Positions 26,901-35,732 of a DNA stretch of 64,000 nucleotides are shown here, piece after piece; the first letter of the stretch is position 1; every line of letters begins with the position of its first letter. The stretch comes from Bin55 sp028819195. GTDB lineage: Bacteria; Pseudomonadota; Gammaproteobacteria; Pseudomonadales; Azotimanducaceae. The notes under the pieces are model-generated. The model ran no database searches. It worked only from the letters and a program-made list of their open reading frames with translations, and was not told the DNA's origin. The position numbers and the translations under genes are program-made. The DNA lies in NCBI GenBank assembly GCA_028819195.1, contig JAPPMF010000017.1:16859-80858 (forward strand). The letters are read 5' to 3'.

Positions 26901-27116
26901 GAGTTCAATTTCCAATGGTGCTACCAGTAAACGTAATGCGTCTTGTGGAGAAACTCCTTCTAACGGGATCGTTACAACAAATATTGGAATATCTACTTTC
27001 GGTTCATTTTCAACAGGGATTGCAAGACGCGCGACAATTCCAAAAATCAAAACAATCGCCATCACTAAAAGCGCGGCTCTGGTATGCTCTAGGGCAAAGT
27101 TAACGATCGACTTCAT
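23913..27116 (-). CDS. RND-family efflux transporter permease (AcrB/HAE1-like)
   Basis: This is a 1067-residue, 12-helix inner-membrane proton antiporter that pumps substrates out together with the fusion protein encoded upstream. The two halves repeat: a first helix (LEHTRAALLVMAIVLIFG), a porter region, and helices 2-6 including GMLLGLGMLIDGVIVVTEDAD (about 390-410). In that helix the usual Asp-Asp pair of AcrB is Asp-Gly, and in the second half NNNIVLID takes the place of the Lys-containing motif. These changes are found in a subset of HAE1-like pumps. The start is ATG 27116 with AAGG upstream. No outer-membrane channel gene is adjacent, so a TolC-type protein encoded elsewhere is assumed. 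Confidence 0.93.
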   Translation of the reverse strand: MKSIVNFALEHTRAALLVMAIVLIFGIVARLAIPVENEPKVDIPIFVVTIPLEGVSPQDALRLLVAPLEIELKAVDGIKEVSGSGAEHRATVVVEFKSHVEIDVARNDLREAIDRARTLFPTETDEPMISEAGGHVQRVLQVNFVSTGAPELLVYQTVIDFKRRLETLASVQHISLQGAREEFLEIVIDPLKVQTYQITVEQLLAAIDRNNQLIPAGSMISGEGSIAINVPSVIESPNDLLNIPVFADAQRVIDLGDVATIRRTFKDRMSYAHANGEQAMTLFVYRRPEAFLIDTAKEVKQLVDDYQSEIPRSIRMFVSSNYATFAERLVTELQGNMITALVLVMIVVLATMGLRTSLVVGTAIPVAFLFTIIVLWLTGQSFNFMVMFGMLLGLGMLIDGVIVVTEDADRLQSLGVSSKNSYQAATVRMARPVITSTITTLAVFFPLLFWPGTAGAFLGYLPRTVFLVLVGALIYALILAPPFGNFLMGNRAGKTNEGVKVPSIWDFDLKLATGLKKVYVKTLTFAVKHALLTLIVMLVGVYAIFSLHGSRDLGVIFFNENEPQFANVFVRARGNFSPEQAYNLVSEVENQITQVVGLKNINTSSSVGIGHAEGTRTEAAGGSASDLIGIMYIEMLPSDERDRSGVDILEEVREKTSQINGLIVEVVPVQGGLTGGKPIAIQFTAEDRSVLVPVVLQVREYLNNNVTGLRDLEDTLPVGAIEWQMSVDKTYAARVGVDVTTVGLATQLLTTGVKLGEYRPDDAEEALEIRVRYPEQSRGLDALNELTVSTTNGVIPVAQFVERVPKLRLDTLQRRDQANMHMIRAGVAPGVLADTKVNEIQNWIEAQQFDNRVNIRFRGTNEEQEESEAYLTKAFSFALLLMFGVLVLHYNNFYHPCITMLAIVLSTAGVFLGLTITGQPFSVILSGIGILTLAGIVVNNNIVLIDTFKSGIRDNPDRDVNEIIVLTGLQRLRPVLITTITTIIGILPLATDNSIDFINRQWVFGGPVSAYWVPLSQAILWGLSFATILTLIVTPALLAIPTQLKRWFQKLRSWIKPSSQELASPMG

Positions 27117-27161
27117 ATCGCCTTTGTACCTTCACAAATCCAAAAGGTTTGCTGGAATTTC

Positions 27162-28253
27162 CTACTTGTACTCTACGGTCACTTGCTCTCCCTCGACGAC
27201 AAGACCTTGACCGAGTGTGATAATAGTAGAGCTGACCGGAAGTCCAGAGATCCAAATTCCGTCGTCATCCTCACGCAAGATTTCAATCCCGTGCGAAACG
27301 ACTTCGTTGTTCGTATTCACGGTTTTAACGACCAAGGAACCTTTTTCATCCAGCAAGATAACAGAAGTGGGTACCTTGTGTGCAAAACGGGTGTCAACGA
27401 TGAGTTCTATGGATGCACTGACACCAGAAAAAATGTTGTAGTCTTTGTTTGGAATAGTGACTTCAAACAAAAAGGTTCGAGATTTTTCTTCGGCCTGCTT
27501 ACTGACGTATGAGAGTTCGCCCTCGTAATGCTCGCCGTTTGGTAAGGTAACACTCGCTTGGCTTCCTACTTGTAAGGTATGGATATATCTTTCGGAAACA
27601 TATCCTTGCGCGTACAACGGATCGAGAACTAGTAATGTAACACAGGGAGTACCAATATCCATGTATTCACCCTCGTTAGCATGAACTTCGCTCACGATAC
27701 CATCTATTGGTGCGCGAATCTTGATGTTATCGAGTTCGAGTTGTGTTGAGAGCATTTGCTGATGCGACAGACTTAGAGCAGCTTGTTTGCGCGCCAAGTC
27801 GAGTTCTTGTTGGTACCCACCTTCAGTGAGTCGTAAAGTACTATTGAATTCTTGTTGCGACAACGTGAGTGAATCTCGTGCTACTTCGAGTAAAGCTTCG
27901 CGATCACGGATTTCGATTTCACACAAAACATCGCCGGCGACTACGGCATCGCCACGCTCTACCAAACGCGATTCGAGTTGCCCATTAGTGAGAGCAGCCA
28001 CGGTAGTTTGGTCGCGGTCAACAATACGACCTTGCGCCGTGATTGTTTTATGTTGTTCGGTCGCAGTACTCTTCTGCGCTCGAACACGGATTGGTTCTTG
28101 GTTTTCTACCGCTAATCGAGAAATTTCGTTGGATTCTTGGAGCGATAAAGGAGTTTCGGGCGGTTTTTGTGTGAGGATACCCGATAGTAACCATGCGACG
28201 ACGATGAGAATGACAGCAATGACCGTCAGAATTCTGAACTTTTTCACGAACAA
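27162..28253 (-). CDS. RND efflux periplasmic adaptor (membrane fusion protein)
   Basis: This 363-residue adaptor links the RND pump to an outer-membrane channel. The N-terminal helix (about residues 9-28) acts as an anchor. The lipoyl halves (GRIVDRDQTTVAALTNG; IKIRAPIDGIVSEVHANEGEY, about 180-200) flank a short alpha-hairpin (about 110-170). Beta-barrel and membrane-proximal domains follow. The start may be TTG 28253 or GTG 28247 (GGA six bases upstream). It is the first gene of a two-gene operon with the pump, 45 bases apart. Confidence 0.9.
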   Translation of the reverse strand: MFVKKFRILTVIAVILIVVAWLLSGILTQKPPETPLSLQESNEISRLAVENQEPIRVRAQKSTATEQHKTITAQGRIVDRDQTTVAALTNGQLESRLVERGDAVVAGDVLCEIEIRDREALLEVARDSLTLSQQEFNSTLRLTEGGYQQELDLARKQAALSLSHQQMLSTQLELDNIKIRAPIDGIVSEVHANEGEYMDIGTPCVTLLVLDPLYAQGYVSERYIHTLQVGSQASVTLPNGEHYEGELSYVSKQAEEKSRTFLFEVTIPNKDYNIFSGVSASIELIVDTRFAHKVPTSVILLDEKGSLVVKTVNTNNEVVSHGIEILREDDDGIWISGLPVSSTIITLGQGLVVEGEQVTVEYK

Positions 28254-28906
28254 TCCAAGTTTTTCAGACGAAATTAACCCGAAGACTAAAGTTGTGTCAA
28301 GAGTTTACTCTAGTAAGATGTTACCCAACATAATTGGACTAAGGTAACCAGGGAATTGGTTTTGGTTGGTTCTCAATAGATAATTCACACTCGAACTGAG
28401 ATTTAAGTAATCACTTGATAAGAGAATCAATCAACTTTGTGAAGTAACTCTCAGTTGTGATTGTCTTCCGTCCTTGTGAATGATATGTTAACAAACTTGA
28501 ATTGCGCAGACCCACCCATTCATCAGATACACGAGACTTTACACAAAGCAATACTCTTTTCTTATTACCTCCCAGTAAGTGAAGATGGGAATCGATAGAA
28601 ATAATGAATTTCATGAGAGTGTCGGCACGTTCCAGATAGCAGTGAATCCAACATGTACAAGAGTTTCAGTTATTGACGATTTCCACTTTTCGTTACCATT
28701 GATAAAATCTACTTCTAGCTGAACATCACTTATATTCGATGACAGAGAGTTCGAATAATTAGTGAGCAAGACATAGTGTTAGGTTGAAATTCAGTTAACA
28801 ATCTCCATACAGTAACAAACCAAGTCGATTGGAGTAGTAAAAGAATTGACACGTATCGCTATTTTCTACTTTTTCATCTATACCACTATTATGGAGTCTT
28901 CACGCT
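28254..28906. other. 653-base divergent intergenic region, no supported gene
   Basis: This spacer lies between the divergent RND operon (minus) and the ABC/Gld-type operon (plus). It should hold both promoters. A TTGACA at 28846-28851 is followed by AT-rich sequence, but no well-spaced -10 element is clear. A 67-codon minus-strand frame at 28411-28614 lacks family resemblance. Confidence 0.45.
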
Positions 28907-29815
28907 ATGCTCAGTGCTAATCATTTGACCCGTACCTACGGTGATGTTATTGCCGTGAATGATGTGTCGTTTGAGATTTCATCTGGTGAAATTGTCGGTC
29001 TTCTTGGTCATAACGGTGCTGGTAAGACCACAGTAATGAAATTATTGACTGGATATATTGAACCTAGTGCAGGGTCTGCTTCAGTTGATGGAATCGATGT
29101 GCAAGAAAACCCTGTGGCCGCTCGGTCCAACTTAGGTTATTTGCCGGAGAGTCGCCCGCTCTACAATGAGTTTACGGTTGCCGATTATCTATGGTTTACC
29201 GCAACTGTTCGCGGTGTACTACGCGAACAACGACAAGATCTTATCGCTAGAGCTTTACAACGCACCGGTCTAGTCGGTCGAGCTCTTGAGACCATCGGGA
29301 CTCTTTCGCGAGGATACCAACAACGAGTTGGTGTAGCACAAGCGATTCTTCACAATCCAGGTACCTTGATACTTGATGAACCTACCAATGGTTTAGACCC
29401 ATCGCAGACCCAACACATGCGCGAATTGGTACAACGTTTAGCCAAAGATGCTACCGTAGTACTTTCGACTCACATCATGCAAGAAGTTGAAGCAATCTGT
29501 AGTCGTGTTTTGATCATGCGCGACGGAGTGATAGCTGTCGATGAGTCGATGGAAAATCTCAAGGAGGGAAATCGGTGTTGGTTATCCAGTAACGCATCCC
29601 TAGAAGAGGTAAAAACTGCCTTAAATGGTTCGATGCAGGTTCGACAATTTGATGGAAGGTATTTGATTGCCCACGAAGATTCTTCAATAAAGTGTGATAT
29701 TCCAGCAATAGTTCGAACACTCGTCGCTAACGACATTGCAGTTAATCGCATTGAACCTGAGAAACGAGACTTGGAAGCACTATTCCGTATGGATCATACA
29801 GGAGGCATGCAGTGA
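28907..29815 (+). CDS. ABC transporter ATP-binding protein (GldA/CcmA-like)
   Basis: This is a 302-residue ATPase with Walker A GHNGAGKTT (about residues 34-42), the signature LSRGYQQRVGVAQAI (about 129-143), Walker B LILDEPTNGLD and the H-loop LSTHIMQE. The C-terminal 80 residues are the extension usual in ATPases that pair with ABC-2 type permeases. Its stop overlaps the GTG start of the permease in a GTGA tetranucleotide, so the two are coupled. It most resembles the ATPase of the ABC-2/GldG/DUF4340 cassettes found in many bacteria, whose substrate is unknown. Confidence 0.93.
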   Translation: MLSANHLTRTYGDVIAVNDVSFEISSGEIVGLLGHNGAGKTTVMKLLTGYIEPSAGSASVDGIDVQENPVAARSNLGYLPESRPLYNEFTVADYLWFTATVRGVLREQRQDLIARALQRTGLVGRALETIGTLSRGYQQRVGVAQAILHNPGTLILDEPTNGLDPSQTQHMRELVQRLAKDATVVLSTHIMQEVEAICSRVLIMRDGVIAVDESMENLKEGNRCWLSSNASLEEVKTALNGSMQVRQFDGRYLIAHEDSSIKCDIPAIVRTLVANDIAVNRIEPEKRDLEALFRMDHTGGMQ

Positions 29816-32800
29816 ACATCGAAACGTTATTAGAAGTTGCCAAGAAAGAATTGCGCCTCTTCTTTGGGTCACCTATCGGTTATCTCTTTTTAGCAGCTTT
29901 TCTGGGCTGTACGCTTTTTGTATTTTTCTGGGGTGAGTCTTTCTTCGCTCGTCAGATTGCCGACGTGCGCCCGATGTTTGAATGGCTACCGGTACTGCTC
30001 ATATTTTTGTGTTCAGCTCTCACAATGCGTGTTTGGAGTGACGAACGCCGCACCGGAACCTACGAGTACCTTATCACGTTGCCAGCCACATCATGGGAAT
30101 TAGTACTAGGAAAATTTCTAGCGTGCTACTTTCTGCTTGTTCTTGCACTTGTTCTCACACTGTCGATTCCTATCTCAGTCAGCGTATTCGCCGGTGGTAA
30201 CATCGATTGGGGACCAGTCCTAGCTGGATATGTCGCAGCAGTACTTTTAGGAAGCACTTACTTGAGTATCGGTCTTTTTGTGAGTGCCCGTAGTGAAAAT
30301 CAGATCGTTTCACTGATTCTCTCTGTATTCGTGAGTGGCTTGTTTTATCTCGTTGGAAGTGACCTTATTACTACTTTCACGAGCTACGAAGTGGGAGCTT
30401 TCTTACGCGAGTTAGGTACCGGCTCGAGATTTGAATCGATCATTCGCGGTGTTTTGGACTTTGCGGACCTTTACTACTTCCTCTCGTTAACAACAGTTTT
30501 TCTAGTTCTGAATGTTTTTGTTCTTGGAAGCCTAGGTTGGGCGAATGACGCGGATCGAAAAAGACATATCACAACTAGCGTTGTTTATGGTCTGATCGTC
30601 GCCAATTTATTAGTTGCTAATGTCTGGATCGGTCAAATTTCACAACTTCGTTTGGATGTCACAGAAGGCAGTCAATATACAGTTTCCAATGTAACACGAC
30701 AAACCTTGCATCAACTTGAAGAACCACTTCTCATTCGTGGATACTTCAGTGCGCAGACGCATCCCAAGCTTGCTCCACTCGTACCTCAGATACGAGATCT
30801 AATCGAAGAATATGAGGTAATAGGTGGTCGAAAAGTTCGAGTGGAATTTCTTGATCCACTCCCAAACCCTGAAATTGAAGAAGAAGCTAATAGTACTTAT
30901 GGAATTCGACCTACTCCATTGATCGCGAGTGATCGTTATGCGAGTAATGTCGTTAACGTTTATTTTGACATTCTTATTCGTTACGGAGAGGCGTATGAGG
31001 TACTATCCTTTTTCGATTTGATTGAGACTAAAGTCGAAGCTGAGAATGACTACTCGGTTGAACTTCGAAACCCTGAGTATGACATCACCCGCGCGCTTCG
31101 GAAAGTTATTGCCGAGTACCAGTTAGGAGGTTCAATTTTCAATTATTTGCCCAGTAGCATCCAATTTACAGGATATTTATCGGCTGCTGATCGACTACCA
31201 CCGGAATTAGAGGAACTCAAAGCCCCATTACAAGAGGCACTCGAAGAACTCAAGGTTGAAGCTGATGGTAAATTTGATTGGAATTTTGTTGATCCTGATG
31301 CTGGCGATGGTACAGTTGCAAATGAGATCTTAGAAAATTACGGTTTTCGACCAATGGCTGCGAGTCTATTTGACTCCAATACTTTCTACTTTTACTTGAC
31401 ACTGTCAGACGGAAATGTCGCATTGAACATAGGCATACCAGAAGTGGACGACGTAGAAGGTTTCAAACGTTTGTTGAACGAAGGTCTCAAACGTTTCTCA
31501 AAAGGTTTAATGACTTCGGTCGCGATTCACGCACCGACACCTCCACCACAGCAATACATGAACCAACCACCGACTGGTGCTAATTACGATAGCTTTTTCG
31601 GTTACATGACGAGAGATTTTGATGTCGAACTTACCAATCTCCGCGATCCTATTCCAGCACATACAGATGTTTTAGTCGTAGTAGGTCCTTCGGCTTTGGA
31701 CGATGAACAAGTGTTTGAAATAGATCAATTCTTGATGAAAGGTGGCACGGTAATTGTGGCGACGGGTGGATATGAAACCTTACTAGCACAGCGTACCCTA
31801 ACGGCTTCGCGTAGGAATTCTGGGCTTGATTTATGGCTAGCACATAACGGTATCGAGGTCGATGGGACAATGGTGTTAGATGAGAAAAACTCGGCGCTAC
31901 CGCTGCAAGTCGCACGACAGTCAGGTGGGTTATCGTTTTATGAAATTCAAATGGTTGATTACCCGTATTTTGTCGACATACGTGATCAAGGATTTGTCGC
32001 AAAAGGACCGATGGTTTACGGTTTGCAATCGCTGACTTATGCGTGGGGATCACCGATTTCGGTAGATACCGAGTTGAATGAGGGTCGAGAAATTCAGGAG
32101 ATCTTACGAAGTTCAGATAGTAGTTGGCTAGAGTCTTATCCGAATGTAGCACCTCAAGTTCGTGCAGATGGTAGTTCAGCGTATACACCAGGAATGGAAC
32201 AACAGTCTGAGATACTTGCCGTGAACATCCAAGGTACATTTACTAGTTTCTTTGATGAATCCCCCGCCCTAGTCGCCGCACGAGAACGAGCTGCACGCGA
32301 AGCTGAGGAAGCCGAAGCACAAATTGAAACTGAAACTGAAACCACAGACGAAACAGAGTTATCAGATGAAGAGGTTCTTGAAGACTTAGAAAATTTTGCG
32401 AGCGAACAAAGTGACACATCCGCAGAGGAGGAAGAAGTTGACACCTTAGGTGTGGTAGCTTCGGTGATCGAACGGTCGCCTGAGTCGGCCCGACTCATTG
32501 TCATTGGTTCATCCGATTTATTATCAGATCAAGCTGTTCAGCTAATGAGTTCTGGTGCCGGTGCAATTTTCGAAGACAACTTCAAATTTATTGCCAATCT
32601 CGTCGATGTAACTAACGATGAGTCGTTGTTGTCTATTCGGAATCGCGGTCACTTCAATCGTTTGTTACCACCGATCGAGCAAACTACAAAGACGAGAATT
32701 GAAATCGGCAACTACGTTTTCATTGTTCTCGGCCTAGCGATAGTTTTTGGAGTGAATTTCTTACTTCGTCGGCGACGACTTGCAAATTATTCCCGTTGGT

Positions 32801-32817
32801 TAGGAGTTAGTTCATGA
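29812..32817 (+). CDS. Fused ABC-2 type permease and GldG-like (DUF4350-type) protein
   Basis: This 1001-residue protein joins two functions usually encoded by separate genes. Residues 1-245 form an ABC-2 permease with six helices (for example LFFGSPIGYLFLAAFLGCTL and RVWSDERRTGTYEYLITLPA). A helix near 255-275 then leads into a GldG-like periplasmic region (about 280-960) with DVTEGSQYTVSNVTRQTL and the ABC-2-associated domain (DVLVVVGPSALDDEQV, FLMKGGTVIVATGG). A Glu-rich insertion lies at about 825-875. A final membrane helix (YVFIVLGLAIVFGVNFLL) and a basic tail end the protein. It starts at GTG 29812 and overlaps the DUF4340 gene by four bases (ATGA). Confidence 0.9.
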   Translation: MNIETLLEVAKKELRLFFGSPIGYLFLAAFLGCTLFVFFWGESFFARQIADVRPMFEWLPVLLIFLCSALTMRVWSDERRTGTYEYLITLPATSWELVLGKFLACYFLLVLALVLTLSIPISVSVFAGGNIDWGPVLAGYVAAVLLGSTYLSIGLFVSARSENQIVSLILSVFVSGLFYLVGSDLITTFTSYEVGAFLRELGTGSRFESIIRGVLDFADLYYFLSLTTVFLVLNVFVLGSLGWANDADRKRHITTSVVYGLIVANLLVANVWIGQISQLRLDVTEGSQYTVSNVTRQTLHQLEEPLLIRGYFSAQTHPKLAPLVPQIRDLIEEYEVIGGRKVRVEFLDPLPNPEIEEEANSTYGIRPTPLIASDRYASNVVNVYFDILIRYGEAYEVLSFFDLIETKVEAENDYSVELRNPEYDITRALRKVIAEYQLGGSIFNYLPSSIQFTGYLSAADRLPPELEELKAPLQEALEELKVEADGKFDWNFVDPDAGDGTVANEILENYGFRPMAASLFDSNTFYFYLTLSDGNVALNIGIPEVDDVEGFKRLLNEGLKRFSKGLMTSVAIHAPTPPPQQYMNQPPTGANYDSFFGYMTRDFDVELTNLRDPIPAHTDVLVVVGPSALDDEQVFEIDQFLMKGGTVIVATGGYETLLAQRTLTASRRNSGLDLWLAHNGIEVDGTMVLDEKNSALPLQVARQSGGLSFYEIQMVDYPYFVDIRDQGFVAKGPMVYGLQSLTYAWGSPISVDTELNEGREIQEILRSSDSSWLESYPNVAPQVRADGSSAYTPGMEQQSEILAVNIQGTFTSFFDESPALVAARERAAREAEEAEAQIETETETTDETELSDEEVLEDLENFASEQSDTSAEEEEVDTLGVVASVIERSPESARLIVIGSSDLLSDQAVQLMSSGAGAIFEDNFKFIANLVDVTNDESLLSIRNRGHFNRLLPPIEQTTKTRIEIGNYVFIVLGLAIVFGVNFLLRRRRLANYSRWLGVSS

Positions 32818-33743
32818 ATTTACAACAGTTAGTATTGGGTGGAGTCCTCTTAGTTCAACTGATCGTTGTTGGAATCATTTTGCTTTTGAATGCAACTGGT
32901 TCGCAAAAACCTAAATCGTTTCTACAATTTGACCAGAAAGAAGCGGATCGAGTGGTGGTCTCCTCAGGTGATGAATCGATCGAACTAGTACGAGGAAGCG
33001 ATGGCTGGAAAATGTCGAATGGTAACCCTGTAGACGAATCCAAAGTCGATCGCGTTCTGGAAAAACTCGCGGACGTTCAACCGGATTGGCCTGTCGCAAC
33101 TTCGGATAGCGCAGCGGACCGTTTTGAAGTATCGCGCGATAAGTTTCAAAAGCAAGTGAGTGTTTACAGTGGCGATAAAACCTTAGCCGATGTGTATTTA
33201 GGTACTTCTCCTAGTTTTCGGAAGGTCCATGCTCGTCATACTCGAGGTGGCGACATTTACTCGATTGTATTTTCGAATCATGAAGCGGGCACATCAACTA
33301 GTTCATGGCTAGATAGGTCGCTACTACATCCGCAAGGGGCGATTACCTCGCTTGAAAAAGTAGGAGATTTTGCGCTCACCAAGACTGACGACGGTTGGAT
33401 CGTTGATTCAGGTGAAGAATTGGATGAATCGAAAGTAAGAAGTTACATTGATCGATTCGAATCGTTGAATGTATTTGAAATTAGTGATAAGGACGTGTCC
33501 GACATTGATACAAAAGAAGAGTTTGTCATTACAGATGACAAAGGTTCGTATAGTCTTGTGATTTATCACTTGGTAACATCTGATGATTGGGTAGCGACTT
33601 CTGACCGATTTAACGACCGTTACGGGGTCATTTCTTATCAAGGCAAGGAACTCTTCAAAGAACTGGGTGACCTAGTTCCTGATGCAGAATTAGTGGACGA
33701 AGAGGATGAACTGGAAAGTATTGAGGAAGTGCTGACCGACTAG
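32814..33743 (+). CDS. DUF4340 domain protein
   Basis: This 309-residue protein has an N-terminal membrane helix (about residues 5-26) and tandem DUF4340-type segments (FDQKEADRVVVSSGDESIEL... GWKMSNGNPVDESKVDRVLEKLADV; then KVGDFALTKTDDGWIVDSGEELDESKV). It is predicted to be periplasmic and anchored, and is the third member of the ABC ATPase / ABC-2-GldG / DUF4340 cassette. It ends convergently with the HIT gene: the two stop codons overlap by four bases. Confidence 0.88.
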   Translation: MNLQQLVLGGVLLVQLIVVGIILLLNATGSQKPKSFLQFDQKEADRVVVSSGDESIELVRGSDGWKMSNGNPVDESKVDRVLEKLADVQPDWPVATSDSAADRFEVSRDKFQKQVSVYSGDKTLADVYLGTSPSFRKVHARHTRGGDIYSIVFSNHEAGTSTSSWLDRSLLHPQGAITSLEKVGDFALTKTDDGWIVDSGEELDESKVRSYIDRFESLNVFEISDKDVSDIDTKEEFVITDDKGSYSLVIYHLVTSDDWVATSDRFNDRYGVISYQGKELFKELGDLVPDAELVDEEDELESIEEVLTD

Positions 33744-34156
33744 TAAGTCAAATCCTCGATACTTTGCCGGAGTTGTTCCACTAATTTGTCGTGTATTTCC
33801 ATGGAGTAGGGGATGGTTTTACCGGTGCTCCAAACAGGACCAGGCCAGGCACAATCGCTTTTGCTTCGCGCAATGATATGTATATGCAATTGAGAAACTT
33901 GATTTCCAAGTGCCGCTACATTAAGCTTGTCGACATCGAATAACCGTTCCAGAGTCCTTGACACAGTCTCTATTTCGTTGAAGAGATCTTGGCGATTTTC
34001 ATGTGGAAGTTCATGAAAGTCACGTAATCCAGCAATTCTGGGAACAAGAATGATCCACGGAAACCGAGAGTCGTTCATGAGCAAGACTTCACATAATTGC
34101 AACTGTCCAAGTTGCAAGCAATCTTCCAATAACTTAGAATGAATTTCAAAGCACAT
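33740..34156 (-). CDS. HIT-family protein
   Basis: This is a histidine-triad superfamily nucleotide hydrolase or transferase. The core is QLHIHIIAR (about residues 89-97 from ATG 34156), in which Gln replaces the first His, as in many proteobacterial HIT proteins annotated only as 'HIT domain'. LLMNDSRFPWIILVPR is the typical N-terminal segment. I prefer ATG 34156 (MCFEIHSKL) because homologues begin there, but ATG 34198 would give 14 more residues. Neither has a clear ribosome binding site. The substrate is unknown. Confidence 0.88.
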   Translation of the reverse strand: MCFEIHSKLLEDCLQLGQLQLCEVLLMNDSRFPWIILVPRIAGLRDFHELPHENRQDLFNEIETVSRTLERLFDVDKLNVAALGNQVSQLHIHIIARSKSDCAWPGPVWSTGKTIPYSMEIHDKLVEQLRQSIEDLTY

Positions 34157-34254
34157 CAGTAATTTGTTTGAAGTGGGTGTGGTATCAGTTGGTAGCATTG
34201 TAATTTTGGCGCGGTTTAGGTCATTGTTCTTAAGAATCGTACGAGCGTCCTAGT

Positions 34255-35205
34255 TTGACAGACAAAACCGACCCAGAGTTCGTGGATCTAAGAAAACCAC
34301 GACTTGACCGAGTCACATTGTGTAAGCAGGGTATTACTTCCAATGATTTATTCAAGGCTATTGATCAACGTGGTTCTGATTTCGGTAACGAAAATGGGAA
34401 CGACTCACAACCTGAGTTCAAGGAGATTAGGCAACTAACATTAGAGGCAAGAGCGCGTCGTTGGTCCCCTGCACGAGACATTCCTTGGCAATCGATACGT
34501 GCTTTACCACCCGACATCGAGAGTTCGATAAACCAAATATGTACAACTTTCTTGCAGTTTGCCAATACAGATCTAGCAATCTTGATTAATTGGTTACCAA
34601 GAATTGACCATGCAACACGAGATGAAAAGTCGTTTCTAATAACAACAGTTTTTGATGCTGCGAGGCGATTTGAGGCATTTCAATATCGTGCGGCAGTATC
34701 GGGAGAAGACGTAGCGCTTACACCGACTAGTCATGTATGTCAGTATTTGTGCGAAATTGAAAGTTGGTTAGAAGCACTTACAAGTTTGTGCTTGATTCGT
34801 GGCTTGTTTGAATTAACTGTTTTTGAGTACCTATCTCGCCACTCGTATAACGTAGCAGAACGAATTCTCTATTCGAATGTCATTCAGGACATTGCTCGAT
34901 TCGCGTCCTACGGTTTAGTTCGCGTGAGAGACTACAATGCGAGGAACGCACACACAAAACGCAGCGTATCTTCAATCATTGAGGACGGTTTGAAAGAGTT
35001 TAGACTTGATTTAAGAGTTTCCTCTTTTTGTGAATCACTAGCAACAATATTTGCAGGTGGTCGAGGAAGTAAGAAATCGAACGGTTTGTCAATTTTTAAC
35101 GAGATGGTGCAAATTCATATAGAACGATTACAAAAGACTTTGATATGGTTAGACATAGGAATTCGTCCGACTGAATTTCTGAATCAAACCGATCGCACAC
35201 TGTAG
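34255..35205 (+). CDS. Uncharacterised protein, possibly a degenerate ferritin-like (diiron) protein
   Basis: I do not recognise a family with confidence. The 316-residue, largely helical protein starts at TTG 34255. RARRWSPARDIPWQSI (about residues 66-81) resembles the W-x-P-x-x-I-x-W segment preceding the helical bundle in R2-like ferritin-superfamily proteins. VIQDIARFASYGLVRVRD (about 209-226) resembles the D-E-A-R-H-x-x-Y-G helix, but with the metal-ligand Glu and His replaced by Ile and Phe. If the resemblance is real, the protein has lost its metal site. It lies 13 bases before the next small gene, and the two probably form one transcription unit. Confidence 0.6.
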   Translation: MTDKTDPEFVDLRKPRLDRVTLCKQGITSNDLFKAIDQRGSDFGNENGNDSQPEFKEIRQLTLEARARRWSPARDIPWQSIRALPPDIESSINQICTTFLQFANTDLAILINWLPRIDHATRDEKSFLITTVFDAARRFEAFQYRAAVSGEDVALTPTSHVCQYLCEIESWLEALTSLCLIRGLFELTVFEYLSRHSYNVAERILYSNVIQDIARFASYGLVRVRDYNARNAHTKRSVSSIIEDGLKEFRLDLRVSSFCESLATIFAGGRGSKKSNGLSIFNEMVQIHIERLQKTLIWLDIGIRPTEFLNQTDRTL

Positions 35206-35218
35206 AGAGGTAGCAACG

Positions 35219-35608
35219 ATGACCGATTTTACTTGGTTGAATTCCACTATCGCTGAAGTCAATAATAATATCAGTTATCGTGATTTCGGTCCTGCTGATA
35301 TTTTGGTAGGTTTTCGATCTGAGACTAACTGTCGAATCGTCGAATTTAAGTCCATTTGGGTCAGCCGCAGTGACGAATCCGATGTAAAAGACATTTTGGA
35401 TAAAGTAGATGTGTTGATCTCAATGTCAACAAAGCAGTGGAAGTTTTACCTACGCCGCCGAGTTTCAGGGAAATCTCCATCCATTTTGGTTTTTAACCTC
35501 AGGAATAATGTCTTAGAGTTTGCGTCACCTTTGAACTATTTGAAATTCCTTCGATTTCATCGTTCAGTACAGGCTTTTTTGGATGTCGGTTGTAGACTTT
35601 ACAAGTAG
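35219..35608 (+). CDS. Uncharacterised small protein, possibly SCP2-like
   Basis: This 129-residue protein starts at ATG 35219, behind AGAGGT about 8 bases upstream. Its alternating pattern (ADILVGFRSETNCRIVEF, then VDVLISMSTKQWKFYLRR and the C-terminal NYLKFLRFHRSVQAF) is reminiscent of SCP2 sterol/lipid-carrier domains, but no diagnostic motif is present. It sits directly after the possible ferritin-like gene. Ferritin-like/SCP2 neighbours occur in other bacteria, which weakly supports both guesses. Confidence 0.6.
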   Translation: MTDFTWLNSTIAEVNNNISYRDFGPADILVGFRSETNCRIVEFKSIWVSRSDESDVKDILDKVDVLISMSTKQWKFYLRRRVSGKSPSILVFNLRNNVLEFASPLNYLKFLRFHRSVQAFLDVGCRLYK

Positions 35609-35732
35609 TTTCGTTCAAGTTCTTGTTGTGTTGATAAACGTTGAATCAATTGAACGATAGAACTTTGAATCTTTAGATTCATACAATTAGTAAAGTGTTT
35701 GTAACTTTTTATGTTCTACGTGAAGTTGAGTT

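Noticed and set aside
35666..35681. Palindrome TGAATC-TTTA-GATTCA as a terminator after the SCP2-like gene
   Set aside because: It has a short AT-rich stem and no following T-run; chance occurrence is likely.
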